Source of the DNA: Streptomyces sp. TRM70350
GTDB lineage: Bacteria; Actinomycetota; Actinomycetes; Streptomycetales; Streptomycetaceae
DNA length: 54,313 nucleotides
Assembly (NCBI RefSeq): GCF_019219825.1
Contig: NZ_JAHUXH010000041.1
Coordinates: 1-54,313 of the forward strand
Direction: 5' to 3'
Position numbers and translations under genes: made by a program. Shown one piece after another: positions 24,420 through 33,455 of this stretch. Within the stretch, counting starts at the first letter, position 1. The number at the start of each line of letters is the position of its first letter. The notes below the pieces were generated by a model, which was given only the letters and a program-made list of their open reading frames with translations, was not told the DNA's origin and did no database searches.

Positions 24420-25449
24420 GCCGATCCTGGAGGTCACCGGGCTCGTCAAGCACTACCCGCTCACCACGGGCATCCTCTTCAAGAAGCAGGTCGGCTCGGT
24501 GAAGGCCGTCGACGGCGTCGACTTCACGCTCCACCGCGGCGAGACCCTCGGCATCGTCGGGGAGTCCGGCTGCGGCAAGTCGACGGTCGCCAGGATGCTG
24601 GTGAACCTGGAGAAGCCGACGGCCGGGGTGATCCGGTACAAGGGCGAGGACATCACCACACTGTCCGGCAGGGCGCTGAAGGCCGTCCGGCGCAACATCC
24701 AGATGGTGTTCCAGGACCCGTACACCTCCCTCAACCCCCGGATGACGGTGGGCGACATCATCGGTGAGCCGTACGAGATCCACCCGGAGGTGGCGCCGAA
24801 GGGCGAGCGGCGCAGGCGAGTGCAGGAGCTGCTGGAGGTCGTCGGCCTCAACCCCGAGTACATCAACCGCTATCCGCACCAGTTCTCCGGCGGTCAGCGA
24901 CAACGCATCGGCATCGCCCGGGGGTTGGCGCTGCGCCCGGAGATCATCGTCGCCGACGAACCGGTCTCCGCGCTGGACGTGTCCGTGCAGGCGCAGGTGA
25001 TCAACCTGATGGAGCGGCTGCAGAACGAGTTCGCCCTCTCCTACGTCTTCATCGCGCACGACCTGTCCATCGTCCGGCACATCTCGGACCGGGTCGGGGT
25101 GATGTACCTCGGGCGGATCGTGGAGACCGGCACGGACGAGGAGATCTACGACCACCCCACGCACCCCTACACCCAGGCCCTGCTCTCCGCCGTCCCCGTG
25201 CCCGACCCGGAGGCCCGTGAGCACCGGGAGCGGATCATCCTCGCCGGTGACGTGCCCTCCCCGACGAACATCCCGTCCGGCTGCCGCTTCCGCACCCGCT
25301 GCTTCAAGGCCCGGGAGCGCTGCGCCCTGGAGGTCCCGGCGCTGGCGGTCCCCGCGGAGTTCCGGCTGGCCACCGGCCCGGCGGCCCACCCGTCGGCCTG
25401 CCACTTCGCGGAGGAGAAGCAGGTCGTGGCGCCCGGGGAGACGCGGTAA
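24412..25449 (+). CDS. oligopeptide ABC transporter ATPase, OppF type (second importer)
   Basis: A 345-residue ATPase with Walker A GESGCGKST, Q-loop VFQDPYTSLNPR, signature FSGGQRQRIGIA, Walker B IIVADEPVSALD, H-loop FIAHDLS and the oligo_HPY tail SGCRFRTRC. Starts at ATG 24412 within the end of the OppD-type gene behind GGAGGGAG. It ends the operon; a bidirectional hairpin follows. Confidence 0.94.
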   Translation: MAEPILEVTGLVKHYPLTTGILFKKQVGSVKAVDGVDFTLHRGETLGIVGESGCGKSTVARMLVNLEKPTAGVIRYKGEDITTLSGRALKAVRRNIQMVFQDPYTSLNPRMTVGDIIGEPYEIHPEVAPKGERRRRVQELLEVVGLNPEYINRYPHQFSGGQRQRIGIARGLALRPEIIVADEPVSALDVSVQAQVINLMERLQNEFALSYVFIAHDLSIVRHISDRVGVMYLGRIVETGTDEEIYDHPTHPYTQALLSAVPVPDPEAREHRERIILAGDVPSPTNIPSGCRFRTRCFKARERCALEVPALAVPAEFRLATGPAAHPSACHFAEEKQVVAPGETR

Positions 25450-25528
25450 CACACAGGCAACTCCACTGACCCTTTTCCGATATACGGACGCGTCAGTCTC
25501 TACAACGTACGGCCGTGCGGGTGCCGTG

Positions 25529-25564
25529 AACGGGCCGGGGTGCGCCATGTCACCCCGGCCCGTT
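25529..25564. terminator. bidirectional terminator, second importer / S9 peptidase
   Basis: Perfect 14-base stem 25529-25542 with 25551-25564, eight-base loop, just beyond both convergent genes. Confidence 0.85.
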
Positions 25565-25571
25565 GCTGTAT

Positions 25572-27692
25572 CTACGCCAGCCCCAGCGACCGCTTCAGGA
25601 AGTCGAGCTGGAGCAGCAGCAGGTTCTCCGCGACCGTCTCCTGCGGGGTCATGTGCGTGACGCCCGAGAGCGGCAGCAGCTCGTGCGGGCGGCCGGCGGC
25701 CAGGAGGGCGGTGGACAGGCGCAGCGAGTGGGCCACGACCACGTTGTCGTCCGCCAGACCGTGGACGATCATCATCGGCCGGGCCGGCTCCACGGCGTCC
25801 ACCAGGCCCGCGTCGTCGATCAGCGAGTTGCGCCGGTAGACGTCCGGCTGTTGGTCCGGGTGGCCGAGGTAGCGCTCCTGGTAGTGGGTGTCGTAGAGCC
25901 GCAGATCGGTGACCGGCGCGCCCACGATCCCGGCGTGGAAGACGTCCGGCCGGCGCAGCACCGCGAGCCCGGCCAGGTAGCCGCCGAAGGACCAGCCGCG
26001 GATCGCGACCCGGGTCAGATCGAGCGGGAAGTCGGCGGCGAGGGCCTGGAGCGCGTCCACCTGGTCCTGGAGGACCACCGACGCCATGTCGTCCCGGACC
26101 GCCTTCTCCCAGGCGGGGGAGCGGCCCGGGGTGCCCCGTCCGTCGGCGACGACGACCGCGAATCCCTGGTCGGCGAACCACTGCGAGGTGAGATACGGGT
26201 TGTGCGCGGCGACCACCCGCTGGCCGTGCGGACCGCCGTAGGGATCCAGGAGGACCGGAAGGGGAGTGTCACCGTGGTAGTCACGCGGCATAAGCACGGC
26301 GCACGGAATCCGCCGTGCGCCCCCCTCGGTGAGGGTCACGCGGGGGGACATACCAGGATCTTCGGCGTACGACGGGATGCTCGCCACCTGCTTGCCCTCG
26401 CGCAGCACCCGCACCGTGGCGCCCGGCCGGTCCGGCGTCGCCGAGACGAGCACCGTCACGTCCCCGGCGCGCACCGCCGAGTGCACGCCGGCCTCCTGCG
26501 ACAGCCGCTCGACGCCGAGTTCATTGACGCGATAGACATGCACCTCGCCGATTTCCGGCACGGCCGCCTCCTCGCCCGCCGACGCCGACACCAGCACGTC
26601 GTCGTCCGACACGTCGAGCACCGCGCGCACATGCAACTGCGGCCCGGTCAGCGGGCGTTCACCCACCGCGAGCACCCGCGCGCCGCCCTCGTCGGCGATC
26701 CGCACCAGCTGCCCCGAGGGGGACCAGCAGGGCACCCCAGGGAAAAGATCCAGCCAAATCGGATCTTCGTCGGCGTGCACCATCCGGGTGCCCCCGGTGT
26801 CCGGATCGACGGCCAGATACAGCTGACTGCGCTGGTCGCGCGCTTGTACGAGCAGCAGCGGTGCACCCGCCGCTGACCAGTGCACTCGCGCCAGATACGG
26901 ATACCGCTCCCGGTCCCAGACGACCTCCGTGCGCGTCCCGTCGAGGCCGATCACGAACAGCCGGACGTCCGCGTTCGCCGTCCCGGCCGCCGGATACGGG
27001 ACGTGTTGTGGGTCACGCTCCGGCCGGGCCGGATCGGAGATCCACCACCGTCGCACCGGCGTGTCGTCCACGCGCGCCACCAGCAGCCGGTCGGACTCCG
27101 GCGCCCACCAGAAACCTCGCGAACGCCCCATTTCCTCGGCCGCGATGAACTCGGCCAGACCGTAGGACACCGACTCCCCGTCAGGTTCCGCGAGCGCCCG
27201 GTCCCCCTCGCCCTCGGCGCCGACCACCCGCAGGGCGCCCTGCGCGACGTACGCGATGTGCCGCCCGTCGGGGGACGGGCGCGGGTCGATCACCGGGGCG
27301 GGGACGGGGAGCTGGCGTGCCGTGCCGGCCCGCAGCTCCGCCGCGAAAAGCCGCCCTGACAAGGCGAAAGACGCCAACTCCACAGCCGTGTCGGTGGCGT
27401 AGCCGACGATGCCGGCACCGCCCTCGCGGCTGCGTTCGCGACGCGCCCGCTCCTCGGGCGAGAGGTCTTCCGCGGCCCCGCCCAGCAGGGTGCGCGGGTC
27501 GGCCGCCAGGCGCTCGGCGGAGTCCGCCAGGTCCAGCACCCACAGGGCGTTCGCCCGGTCCGTGCCGGAGTTCGAGCGCAGGAACGCGACACGGGAACCG
27601 TCGGGAGCCACGGTGAACGAACGCGGCGCGCCGAGCGTGAACCGCTGGGTGCGGGCGTGCCGTCGGGGGAAGGAGTCAGCCTCGGTCGTCAT
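25572..27692 (-). CDS. S9-family prolyl oligopeptidase / dipeptidyl peptidase IV-like
   Basis: A 706-residue cytosolic serine peptidase. Residues about 30-450 form a DPPIV-like beta-propeller; the C-terminal 250 residues are the alpha/beta hydrolase domain with the nucleophile in GWSFGG (Ser568), the acid in HGLADDN and the His in SGVTHM near the end. Enzymes of this family cut short peptides, often after proline. No signal peptide is present at the chosen ATG 27692 (MTTEADSFPRRHARTQ); the frame is open 61 codons further, through the divergent promoter, and that part is not coding. Its place beside two oligopeptide importers suggests it may degrade imported peptides; that is inference. Confidence 0.92.
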   Translation of the reverse strand: MTTEADSFPRRHARTQRFTLGAPRSFTVAPDGSRVAFLRSNSGTDRANALWVLDLADSAERLAADPRTLLGGAAEDLSPEERARRERSREGGAGIVGYATDTAVELASFALSGRLFAAELRAGTARQLPVPAPVIDPRPSPDGRHIAYVAQGALRVVGAEGEGDRALAEPDGESVSYGLAEFIAAEEMGRSRGFWWAPESDRLLVARVDDTPVRRWWISDPARPERDPQHVPYPAAGTANADVRLFVIGLDGTRTEVVWDRERYPYLARVHWSAAGAPLLLVQARDQRSQLYLAVDPDTGGTRMVHADEDPIWLDLFPGVPCWSPSGQLVRIADEGGARVLAVGERPLTGPQLHVRAVLDVSDDDVLVSASAGEEAAVPEIGEVHVYRVNELGVERLSQEAGVHSAVRAGDVTVLVSATPDRPGATVRVLREGKQVASIPSYAEDPGMSPRVTLTEGGARRIPCAVLMPRDYHGDTPLPVLLDPYGGPHGQRVVAAHNPYLTSQWFADQGFAVVVADGRGTPGRSPAWEKAVRDDMASVVLQDQVDALQALAADFPLDLTRVAIRGWSFGGYLAGLAVLRRPDVFHAGIVGAPVTDLRLYDTHYQERYLGHPDQQPDVYRRNSLIDDAGLVDAVEPARPMMIVHGLADDNVVVAHSLRLSTALLAAGRPHELLPLSGVTHMTPQETVAENLLLLQLDFLKRSLGLA

Positions 27693-27868
27693 GCCCCGAC
27701 CATATTGGCCATGCGCCCCCTTGTGCGGCTGTGCGCCATTCGATGCGCGCGTACGGATAGTTATGATCACTAGCGCTGTGTGGGTATGAACCTGCTGGCC
27801 GCTGTATGGATTCACAAGTTCCCTCGCACTGTTTTCCCCACATCCCGGGTTCTTGGAGGTGAGCCGCC
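27693..27868. promoter_or_regulatory. divergent promoter region, S9 peptidase / small membrane protein
   Basis: A locally A/T-richer stretch (gatagttatgatcactagc, 27762-27780) lies midway and could carry a minus-strand -10 (CATAACT). A strong TTGGAGGTGA ribosome binding site for the plus gene is at 27853-27862. Confidence 0.45.
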
Positions 27869-28063
27869 GTGGCACTCTCGATTTCGGCGGTGGTGCTGCT
27901 GGCGATCATCGTCTTCCTGCTGATCAAGAAGTCAGGGCTGAAGGCCGGGCATGCGATCGTGTGCATGCTGCTGGGCTTCTACCTCGCCTCGTCCACCGTC
28001 GCGCCCACGATCAGCGAGCTGACCACGAACATCGCCGGCATGATCGGCAGCATCAAGTTCTGA
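27869..28063 (+). CDS. small two-helix membrane protein
   Basis: A 64-residue protein from a GTG behind GGAGGTGA. It is mostly hydrophobic: helix 1 at residues 4-19 (ISAVVLLAIIVFLLI), a KKSGLKAGH turn, helix 2 at 28-45 (AIVCMLLGFYLASSTVA), and a short amphipathic end. Thirty bases downstream comes mshB, so it may be co-transcribed. I do not recognise a named function. The clean ribosome site, good codon use and compact topology support a real gene. Confidence 0.8.
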   Translation: MALSISAVVLLAIIVFLLIKKSGLKAGHAIVCMLLGFYLASSTVAPTISELTTNIAGMIGSIKF

Positions 28064-28093
28064 CCGGCTCGGTCTGCTCGTAGGGTGGGGTCC

Positions 28094-28954
28094 ATGACGG
28101 AACGGCCCTCCCGGCGTCTGCTGCTGGTGCACGCGCACCCGGACGACGAGTCGATCAACAACGGCGCGACCATGGCCAGGTACGCGGCCGAGGGCGCCCA
28201 GGTGACCCTGGTCACCTGCACCCTCGGTGAGCGTGGCGAGGTCATCCCGCCCGGGCTCGCGCACCTGACCGGCGCCGCCCTCGGCGAGCACCGCCTGCGC
28301 GAGCTCACCGCGGCCATGCGCGCGCTCGGCGTCGAGGACTTCCGTCTCCTCGGCGGAACGGGCCGCTACCGCGACTCCGGGATGATGGGCCTGCCCGACA
28401 ACGACGACCCCGGCTGCCTGTGGCAGGCGGACGTCGACGAGGCCGCCGTCCACCTCGTCGAGGTGATCCGCGAGGTACGGCCCCAGGTCCTCGTCACCTA
28501 CGACCCCGACGGCGGCTACGGCCACCCCGACCACGTCCAGGCCCACCGCATCGCCATGCGCGCCGCCGACCTGGCCGCCGAGGCGGGCATCGGAATCGCC
28601 AAGGTCTACTGGAACCGCGTCCCGCGCACCATCGCCGAGGACGCCTTCGCCCGCCTCCAGGACGCGCTGCCCGGCCTGACCTTCCCCAAGAGCGCGGCGA
28701 TCGACGACGTACCCGGCGTGGTCGACGACGAGCGGATCACCACCGAGATCGACGGCACCGCGTACGCCGCCGCCAAGGCCGCCGCGATGGCCGCGCACGC
28801 CACGCAGATCGAGGTCGCCGAGCCCTACTTCGCACTGTCCAACCAGCTCGCGCAGCCGCTGTTCACCACCGAGTACTACGAACTGGTGCGCGGTCAGCAG
28901 GGCGCTCAGGGCCGGGAGACGGACCTGTTCGCCGGAATCGAGGTGGCGTCATGA
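28094..28954 (+). CDS. mshB: mycothiol biosynthesis deacetylase MshB
   Basis: A 286-residue zinc deacetylase that removes the acetyl group from GlcNAc-Ins, the second step of mycothiol synthesis. The PIG-L/LmbE fold is shown by VHAHPDDE near residue 15 (His15, Asp18 zinc ligands) and GYGHPDHVQAH (third ligand and catalytic His). Mycothiol is the main low-molecular-weight thiol of actinomycetes, which fits the host. ATG 28094 lies behind GGGTGGGG; a GTG three codons earlier is less likely. The end overlaps the next gene by ATGA. Confidence 0.93.
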   Translation: MTERPSRRLLLVHAHPDDESINNGATMARYAAEGAQVTLVTCTLGERGEVIPPGLAHLTGAALGEHRLRELTAAMRALGVEDFRLLGGTGRYRDSGMMGLPDNDDPGCLWQADVDEAAVHLVEVIREVRPQVLVTYDPDGGYGHPDHVQAHRIAMRAADLAAEAGIGIAKVYWNRVPRTIAEDAFARLQDALPGLTFPKSAAIDDVPGVVDDERITTEIDGTAYAAAKAAAMAAHATQIEVAEPYFALSNQLAQPLFTTEYYELVRGQQGAQGRETDLFAGIEVAS

Positions 28955-29361
28955 GCGACCGGCACCCGATGCTCGCGCAGCCGCTGCGGCGCCCGTCGGC
29001 CGGGCGGATGGCGGCCCATCTGGGCCTGTTCGTGCTCGGCCTGGTGGTGGGAGCCGCTGGTGCGCTGGTGCAGGCGGGCTGGTTCCCGGGCGGGCTGCTG
29101 CTGGCCCTCGCGGGCGCGGCCGGGGCCTTTCTCGGCGGGGCGTGGGCGACCCGCGGCCGGGGCGGGGCCGTGGCGGGCGCGGCCGGCTGGATGCTGTCCG
29201 TCATCCTGCTCACCGCCAGCCGTCCGGAAGGGGACTTCCTCTTCGCCGCGGGCGCGGGCTCGTACGCGTACCTGCTCGGCGGCATGGCCGTCGCTGTGAT
29301 CTGCGCCACCCTCGCGCCGGTGCGGCAACCCGGTGGCCGGTCCGTCCGACTTGGCGAATGA
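28951..29361 (+). CDS. small integral membrane protein, DUF6113-like
   Basis: A 136-residue protein with four hydrophobic segments (about residues 22-42, 46-64, 73-88 and 101-120) and short loops. Its ATG overlaps the mshB stop (ATGA), so the two are translated together. It resembles the small membrane protein that regularly follows mshB in Streptomyces, which I recall being named DUF6113. No catalytic residues can be seen. Role unknown. Confidence 0.8.
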   Translation: MSDRHPMLAQPLRRPSAGRMAAHLGLFVLGLVVGAAGALVQAGWFPGGLLLALAGAAGAFLGGAWATRGRGGAVAGAAGWMLSVILLTASRPEGDFLFAAGAGSYAYLLGGMAVAVICATLAPVRQPGGRSVRLGE

Positions 29362-29520
29362 CGTACCGGTTCGCCGTCATGCGCTCGTGCGAGTCCCGTG
29401 TGGGTTTCCCCAGCGGTCGCGGGATACCCGCCCGAAGTGGCCAGTATGGTGGAGCCGCCGCCGAGCCGCCCGCGTATCTGAGGTCGTAACGGGCGGTGGA
29501 GCCAACCGGGAGAACCTGCC

Positions 29521-31683
29521 TTGAGTCGTGAAACTGACAGTCCGTCCTCCGGGCCCAACGGGCACGGGGGTACCGCATACCCCTCGGGCACGCCGCCCTA
29601 CGGCACCCCCACGGCTTCCGACAGCGGTGCGGACGCGGGCCGTTCGGGCGGACAGTCCGAGGAGCGCAAAACCGAGACGACGCTGACGACCCGGATCCGG
29701 ATCAACATCCCCGGATCGCGGCCCATTCCGCCGGTCGTCGTGCGCAAGCCCGTCGCGGACGCCGCGGGCACCGACGGCGGCGACGCCGTGGCGGCGGCCC
29801 CCGGCGCGGCCACCTCCACGGGCACGGTCGAGGCTCCCGCCGAGCAGCAACAGCCGGGGTCCGCCGAGGAGAAGGCGAGCGACTGGTTCGCGCCCCGCAA
29901 GTCCGGGTCGCCCAAGGCCGGTCAGGGCGGCGGCGCCACCAACGGCGCGGCCCCGTCGGGTGGTTCGGCCGCTCCGGGCGCCGGGCGTCCCGGCGGTGTC
30001 GTCGGTTCCATGAACATGCCGGGCGGCTCCCGGCCCGGCGGCACGAACGGCGCCGGGCTCCCCGGCGCGACCGGCGGCCCGGTGGCTCCCGGCCACGGCG
30101 GCGGCACCGGCTCCTTCGACGTCACCGAAGCCCTCGCGGCGGGCCCGCGGAGCAACGGCAACGGCTCCCGCCCGGGCGAGCCGCGCCGCGACGACGTGCC
30201 GTACTTCACGGAGCCCGGACACAACGGACGGAACGGCCAGGGCGCGCCGAACGGGCAGGACCCGTACGGCGCTCACAGGCCGTACGGCGGTCAGGGCGCC
30301 GCCCCCAACGGCCAGAACGGACTGAGCGGTTACGGCGGTCCGGGTGGCCCCGGCGGCCCCGGTGGACCGGCAGGTCCGCAGGGCCCCGCGGGCCCGACCG
30401 GCGGCCCGGTCACCGGCGACAGCCCCCTCGCGGCGCCGAACGCGGCCGGCGCGCCCGGCACCGCCGCGCACCCCGGCCCCGGCGGCGGGCTGAGCGACGA
30501 CACCGCGATCCTCACCCCGCAGAAGCCGGCCCCCGGGCCGCCCCCCGGCAGCCCCTTCGCCCCCGTCGACAACGTCTCCGGGGACACCCTCACCAGCGGC
30601 ATCCCGGTCGTGCCGCCCGCCGACCGGAGCACGCCGTTCGGGGCGGGCGCCGCCACCGACGGGCCGCTGCCGCACACCCCGCCGAAGCGGCCCGAGCCGG
30701 CGCAGCAGAATGCGCCCGCCGCCGCGTCCAAGAAGAAAAAGAAGGGCCGCAACAAGCTGGTGCTGCTCGGCAGCGGCGTGTTCGCCATCGCCGGTGTGGC
30801 CTACGGCGCCGGTCTGCTGATGAACCACTCCGACGTGCCCAAGGGCACCACCGTGCTCGGCGTGGACATCGGCGGCGGCACCCGCGACGACGCCGTCAAG
30901 AAGCTCGACGAGGCCCTCGGCGACCGCGTCGACAACCCGCTGAAGCTGTCCGTCGGCGGCGAGACCGTCTCGCTCAGGCCGGACCAGTCGGGCCTGCAGT
31001 TCGACGCCGACGCCACCGTCGCCGCCGCCGCCAAGAGCGACTACAACCCGGTCTCCGTGATCGGCTCGCTCTTCGGTCAGGAGCGGGTCGTCGAGCCGGT
31101 CATGCCGGTCGACGAGGAGAAGCTGCACTCCGCGCTGCAGACCGTGGCGGGCGGCGCGGGCAGCGCCACCGACGGCACGATCAAGTTCGAGTCGGGCAAG
31201 GCGGTCGCCGTCTACGGCAAGGCCGGCCAGGGCATCGCCGTCGACCGGGCCACCGAGGCCGTCGAGGAGGCCTACCGCACCCAGGTGGAGACCGGCACGG
31301 CCGCGCCGGTCCAGGTGCCGACCACCACCCGGCAGCCGACGGTGTCCAACGCCGAGGTCGACCGGATGATGAAGGAGTTCGCCGAGCCGGCGATGTCCGC
31401 CAACGTCACCGTCCAGACCGACCCGGCCCACTCCATCGCCTTCAGCCCGGAGAACTCCCTGTGGAAGTTCCTCCGTGTCCAGGCGGTCGACGGCAAGCTC
31501 GTCGACACCTACGACGAGGCCGCCCTGCAGGACCTCTACGGCAAGACGTTCGACGGCGTCCTCATCACCCGGGCCACCGGCCAGAAGACCCCCGTCACGG
31601 TCCAGGACGTGATCAGCGCCCTGCGCCCGGCCCTGAAGAGCACGACCAACCGCGTGGCGACGATCGACACCAACCCGAACTAG
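29521..31683 (+). CDS. membrane protein with long Gly/Pro-rich tail and peptidoglycan-binding domains
   Basis: A 720-residue protein from a TTG at 29521 behind GGGAGAA. Residues 1-400 are disordered: Gly/Pro/Ala/Asn-rich with repeats such as GGPGGPGGPGGPAG. A KKKKKGRNK stop-transfer stretch precedes one membrane helix at about 412-432. The outside part (433-720) holds two copies of a PG_binding_4-like (PF12229) domain, recognised by TTVLGVDIGGGTRDDAVKKL and the LSVGGETVSLRPDQSG segment; this domain accompanies VanW and L,D-transpeptidase proteins. No VanW or YkuD catalytic domain follows. Likely a cell-wall-linked protein whose large tail lies in the cytoplasm. Function otherwise unknown. A terminator follows. 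Confidence 0.85.
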   Translation: MSRETDSPSSGPNGHGGTAYPSGTPPYGTPTASDSGADAGRSGGQSEERKTETTLTTRIRINIPGSRPIPPVVVRKPVADAAGTDGGDAVAAAPGAATSTGTVEAPAEQQQPGSAEEKASDWFAPRKSGSPKAGQGGGATNGAAPSGGSAAPGAGRPGGVVGSMNMPGGSRPGGTNGAGLPGATGGPVAPGHGGGTGSFDVTEALAAGPRSNGNGSRPGEPRRDDVPYFTEPGHNGRNGQGAPNGQDPYGAHRPYGGQGAAPNGQNGLSGYGGPGGPGGPGGPAGPQGPAGPTGGPVTGDSPLAAPNAAGAPGTAAHPGPGGGLSDDTAILTPQKPAPGPPPGSPFAPVDNVSGDTLTSGIPVVPPADRSTPFGAGAATDGPLPHTPPKRPEPAQQNAPAAASKKKKKGRNKLVLLGSGVFAIAGVAYGAGLLMNHSDVPKGTTVLGVDIGGGTRDDAVKKLDEALGDRVDNPLKLSVGGETVSLRPDQSGLQFDADATVAAAAKSDYNPVSVIGSLFGQERVVEPVMPVDEEKLHSALQTVAGGAGSATDGTIKFESGKAVAVYGKAGQGIAVDRATEAVEEAYRTQVETGTAAPVQVPTTTRQPTVSNAEVDRMMKEFAEPAMSANVTVQTDPAHSIAFSPENSLWKFLRVQAVDGKLVDTYDEAALQDLYGKTFDGVLITRATGQKTPVTVQDVISALRPALKSTTNRVATIDTNPN

Positions 31684-31686
31684 GTT

Positions 31687-31719
31687 GCAGGGGGCACTCG
31701 CCCGCCGGGTGCCCCCTGC
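31687..31719 (+). terminator. terminator after the peptidoglycan-binding protein gene
   Basis: Perfect 11-base stem 31687-31697 with 31709-31719, starting four bases after the stop. Confidence 0.8.
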
Positions 31720-31800
31720 CCTCGTCCATGACATCTGTCATCCGGCAGTCAGGACCACCGACACTGCCGGGCGCACGCCCCGCGCGGCCACGATGGCCGC

Positions 31801-32718
31801 ATGACAACGACACCACCCACCCCGGCCGTCGGCTTCGACCGGGTGAGCAAGAGCTACGGCACCGTCCGCGCCGTCGACGCCCTGACGCTCACCCTGCACC
31901 CGGGCCAGACCGTCGCCCTGCTGGGCCCGAACGGCGCCGGCAAGTCCACCGCCCTCGACCTCCTCCTCGGCCTCAGGCAGCCCGACACCGGCACGGTCCG
32001 CCTCTTCGGCACCACCCCGCGCGAGGCGATCGTCGCCGGGCGGGTGGGCGCGATGCTGCAGAGCGGCGGCCTGATGGACGGCGTCACGGTCGCCGAACTG
32101 GTACGGCTGGCCTGCGCCCTGCACCCCAGGCCGTACGCCGTCACCGACGTACTGTCCCGCGCGGGCGTCGACCTGCTCGCCGACCGCAGGGTCGACAAAC
32201 TCTCCGGCGGCCAGTCCCAACGCGTCCGGTTCGCCCTCGCCACCGCCGGTGACAGCGACCTGATCGTCCTCGACGAGCCGACCACCGGCATGGACGTCAC
32301 CACCCGCCAGGCCTTCTGGGCCACCATGCGCGACCAGGCCGACCACGGCCGTACGGTCCTCTTCGCCACCCACTACCTCGAAGAGGCCGACGCCATCGCC
32401 GACCGCGTCCTCGTGCTGCACCGCGGCCGGCTGCTCGCCGACGGCACCGCCGCCGAGATCAAGGCCAGGGCGGGAGCCCGCAGGATCTCCTTCGACCTCG
32501 ACGCCCCGATCGACGAGCCCGCACTGCGCGCCCTGCCCTTCCTCTCCTCCCTGGACATCTCCGGACATACGGTACGCATCCGCTCCACGGACGCCGACGC
32601 GACCGTCCACGCCCTCTACGCCCAGGGCCACTGTCCCCGCAACCTCGAAGTCGCCGGCCTGGGCCTGGAGGAGGCCTTCGTCGCCCTCACCACCGCCGAG
32701 GAGGCGCGCACATCATGA
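31801..32718 (+). CDS. ABC exporter ATPase (DrrA/NodI-like)
   Basis: A 305-residue ATPase: Walker A GPNGAGKST, signature LSGGQSQRVRFA, Walker B LIVLDEPTTGMD, H-loop FATHYLEEAD. The C-terminal 80 residues are the regulatory extension usual for multidrug-exporter ATPases. It is the first of four genes joined by 4-base start-stop overlaps (ATPase, permease, histidine kinase, response regulator), so the kinase and regulator probably control or sense with this exporter. Substrate not known. Confidence 0.92.
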   Translation: MTTTPPTPAVGFDRVSKSYGTVRAVDALTLTLHPGQTVALLGPNGAGKSTALDLLLGLRQPDTGTVRLFGTTPREAIVAGRVGAMLQSGGLMDGVTVAELVRLACALHPRPYAVTDVLSRAGVDLLADRRVDKLSGGQSQRVRFALATAGDSDLIVLDEPTTGMDVTTRQAFWATMRDQADHGRTVLFATHYLEEADAIADRVLVLHRGRLLADGTAAEIKARAGARRISFDLDAPIDEPALRALPFLSSLDISGHTVRIRSTDADATVHALYAQGHCPRNLEVAGLGLEEAFVALTTAEEARTS

Positions 32719-33455
32719 GCGACCTGGTCACGCTGGAACTCATCCGCGCGCTGCGCAACCGCAAGTTCCTGTTCTTCTCGGTGATCTACCCCTCGGTGCT
32801 GTTCCTGCTGATCGCGGGAACCGCCGACGGCACGACGACGATCGACGGCACGGGCCTGACCCTCCCGACGTACATGATGGTCTCCATGGCCTCCTTCGGC
32901 GCCCTGACCGCCGTGCTGATGGGCAACAGCGAGCGCATCGCGAAGGAGCGGGAGAACGGCTGGGTACGGCAGCTGCGGCTGACCCCGCTGCCCGGGCGCG
33001 GCTACGTCCTCGCCAAGACCGCGAGCGCGGCCGTGGTCAGCCTGCCCTCGATCGTGATCGTCTTCGTGGTCGCGGCGGTGGCGAAGGGCGTACGGCTGGA
33101 GGCCTGGCAGTGGCTCGCCCTGACCGGCGCGATCTGGGCCGGCAGCCTGGTCTTCGCCGCGCTCGGCGTGGCCATCGGCTACCTCGCGAGCGGGGACGCG
33201 GTCCGCCCGATCACGATGATCGTCTACTTCGGCCTGTCCATGCTCGGCGGCCTGTGGATGCCGACGACGACGTTCCCCGGCTGGCTCCAGGACATCTCCC
33301 AGTGGCTGCCCACACACGCGTACGCTGCCCTGGGGCGGGCCATCGAACAGAGCCAGGCTCCGCAGGCCGGGGACATCGCCGTCCTCGCCGTCTCCTTCCT
33401 GCTCTTCGCGGGCGGGGCGGCCTGGCTGTACCGGAAGGACTCGCTGAAGGCGTGA
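32715..33455 (+). CDS. ABC-2 type exporter permease
   Basis: A 246-residue membrane protein with about six helices, for example FFSVIYPSVLFLLIAG, MMVSMASFGALTAVLMG and IVYFGLSMLGGLWMPTTTFPGW, the last being the ABC-2 family signature region. ATG 32715 overlaps the ATPase stop (ATGA). It forms the transport channel with the ATPase upstream, by analogy with DrrAB or the DesK-linked transporter of Bacillus. Confidence 0.92.
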   Translation: MSDLVTLELIRALRNRKFLFFSVIYPSVLFLLIAGTADGTTTIDGTGLTLPTYMMVSMASFGALTAVLMGNSERIAKERENGWVRQLRLTPLPGRGYVLAKTASAAVVSLPSIVIVFVVAAVAKGVRLEAWQWLALTGAIWAGSLVFAALGVAIGYLASGDAVRPITMIVYFGLSMLGGLWMPTTTFPGWLQDISQWLPTHAYAALGRAIEQSQAPQAGDIAVLAVSFLLFAGGAAWLYRKDSLKA

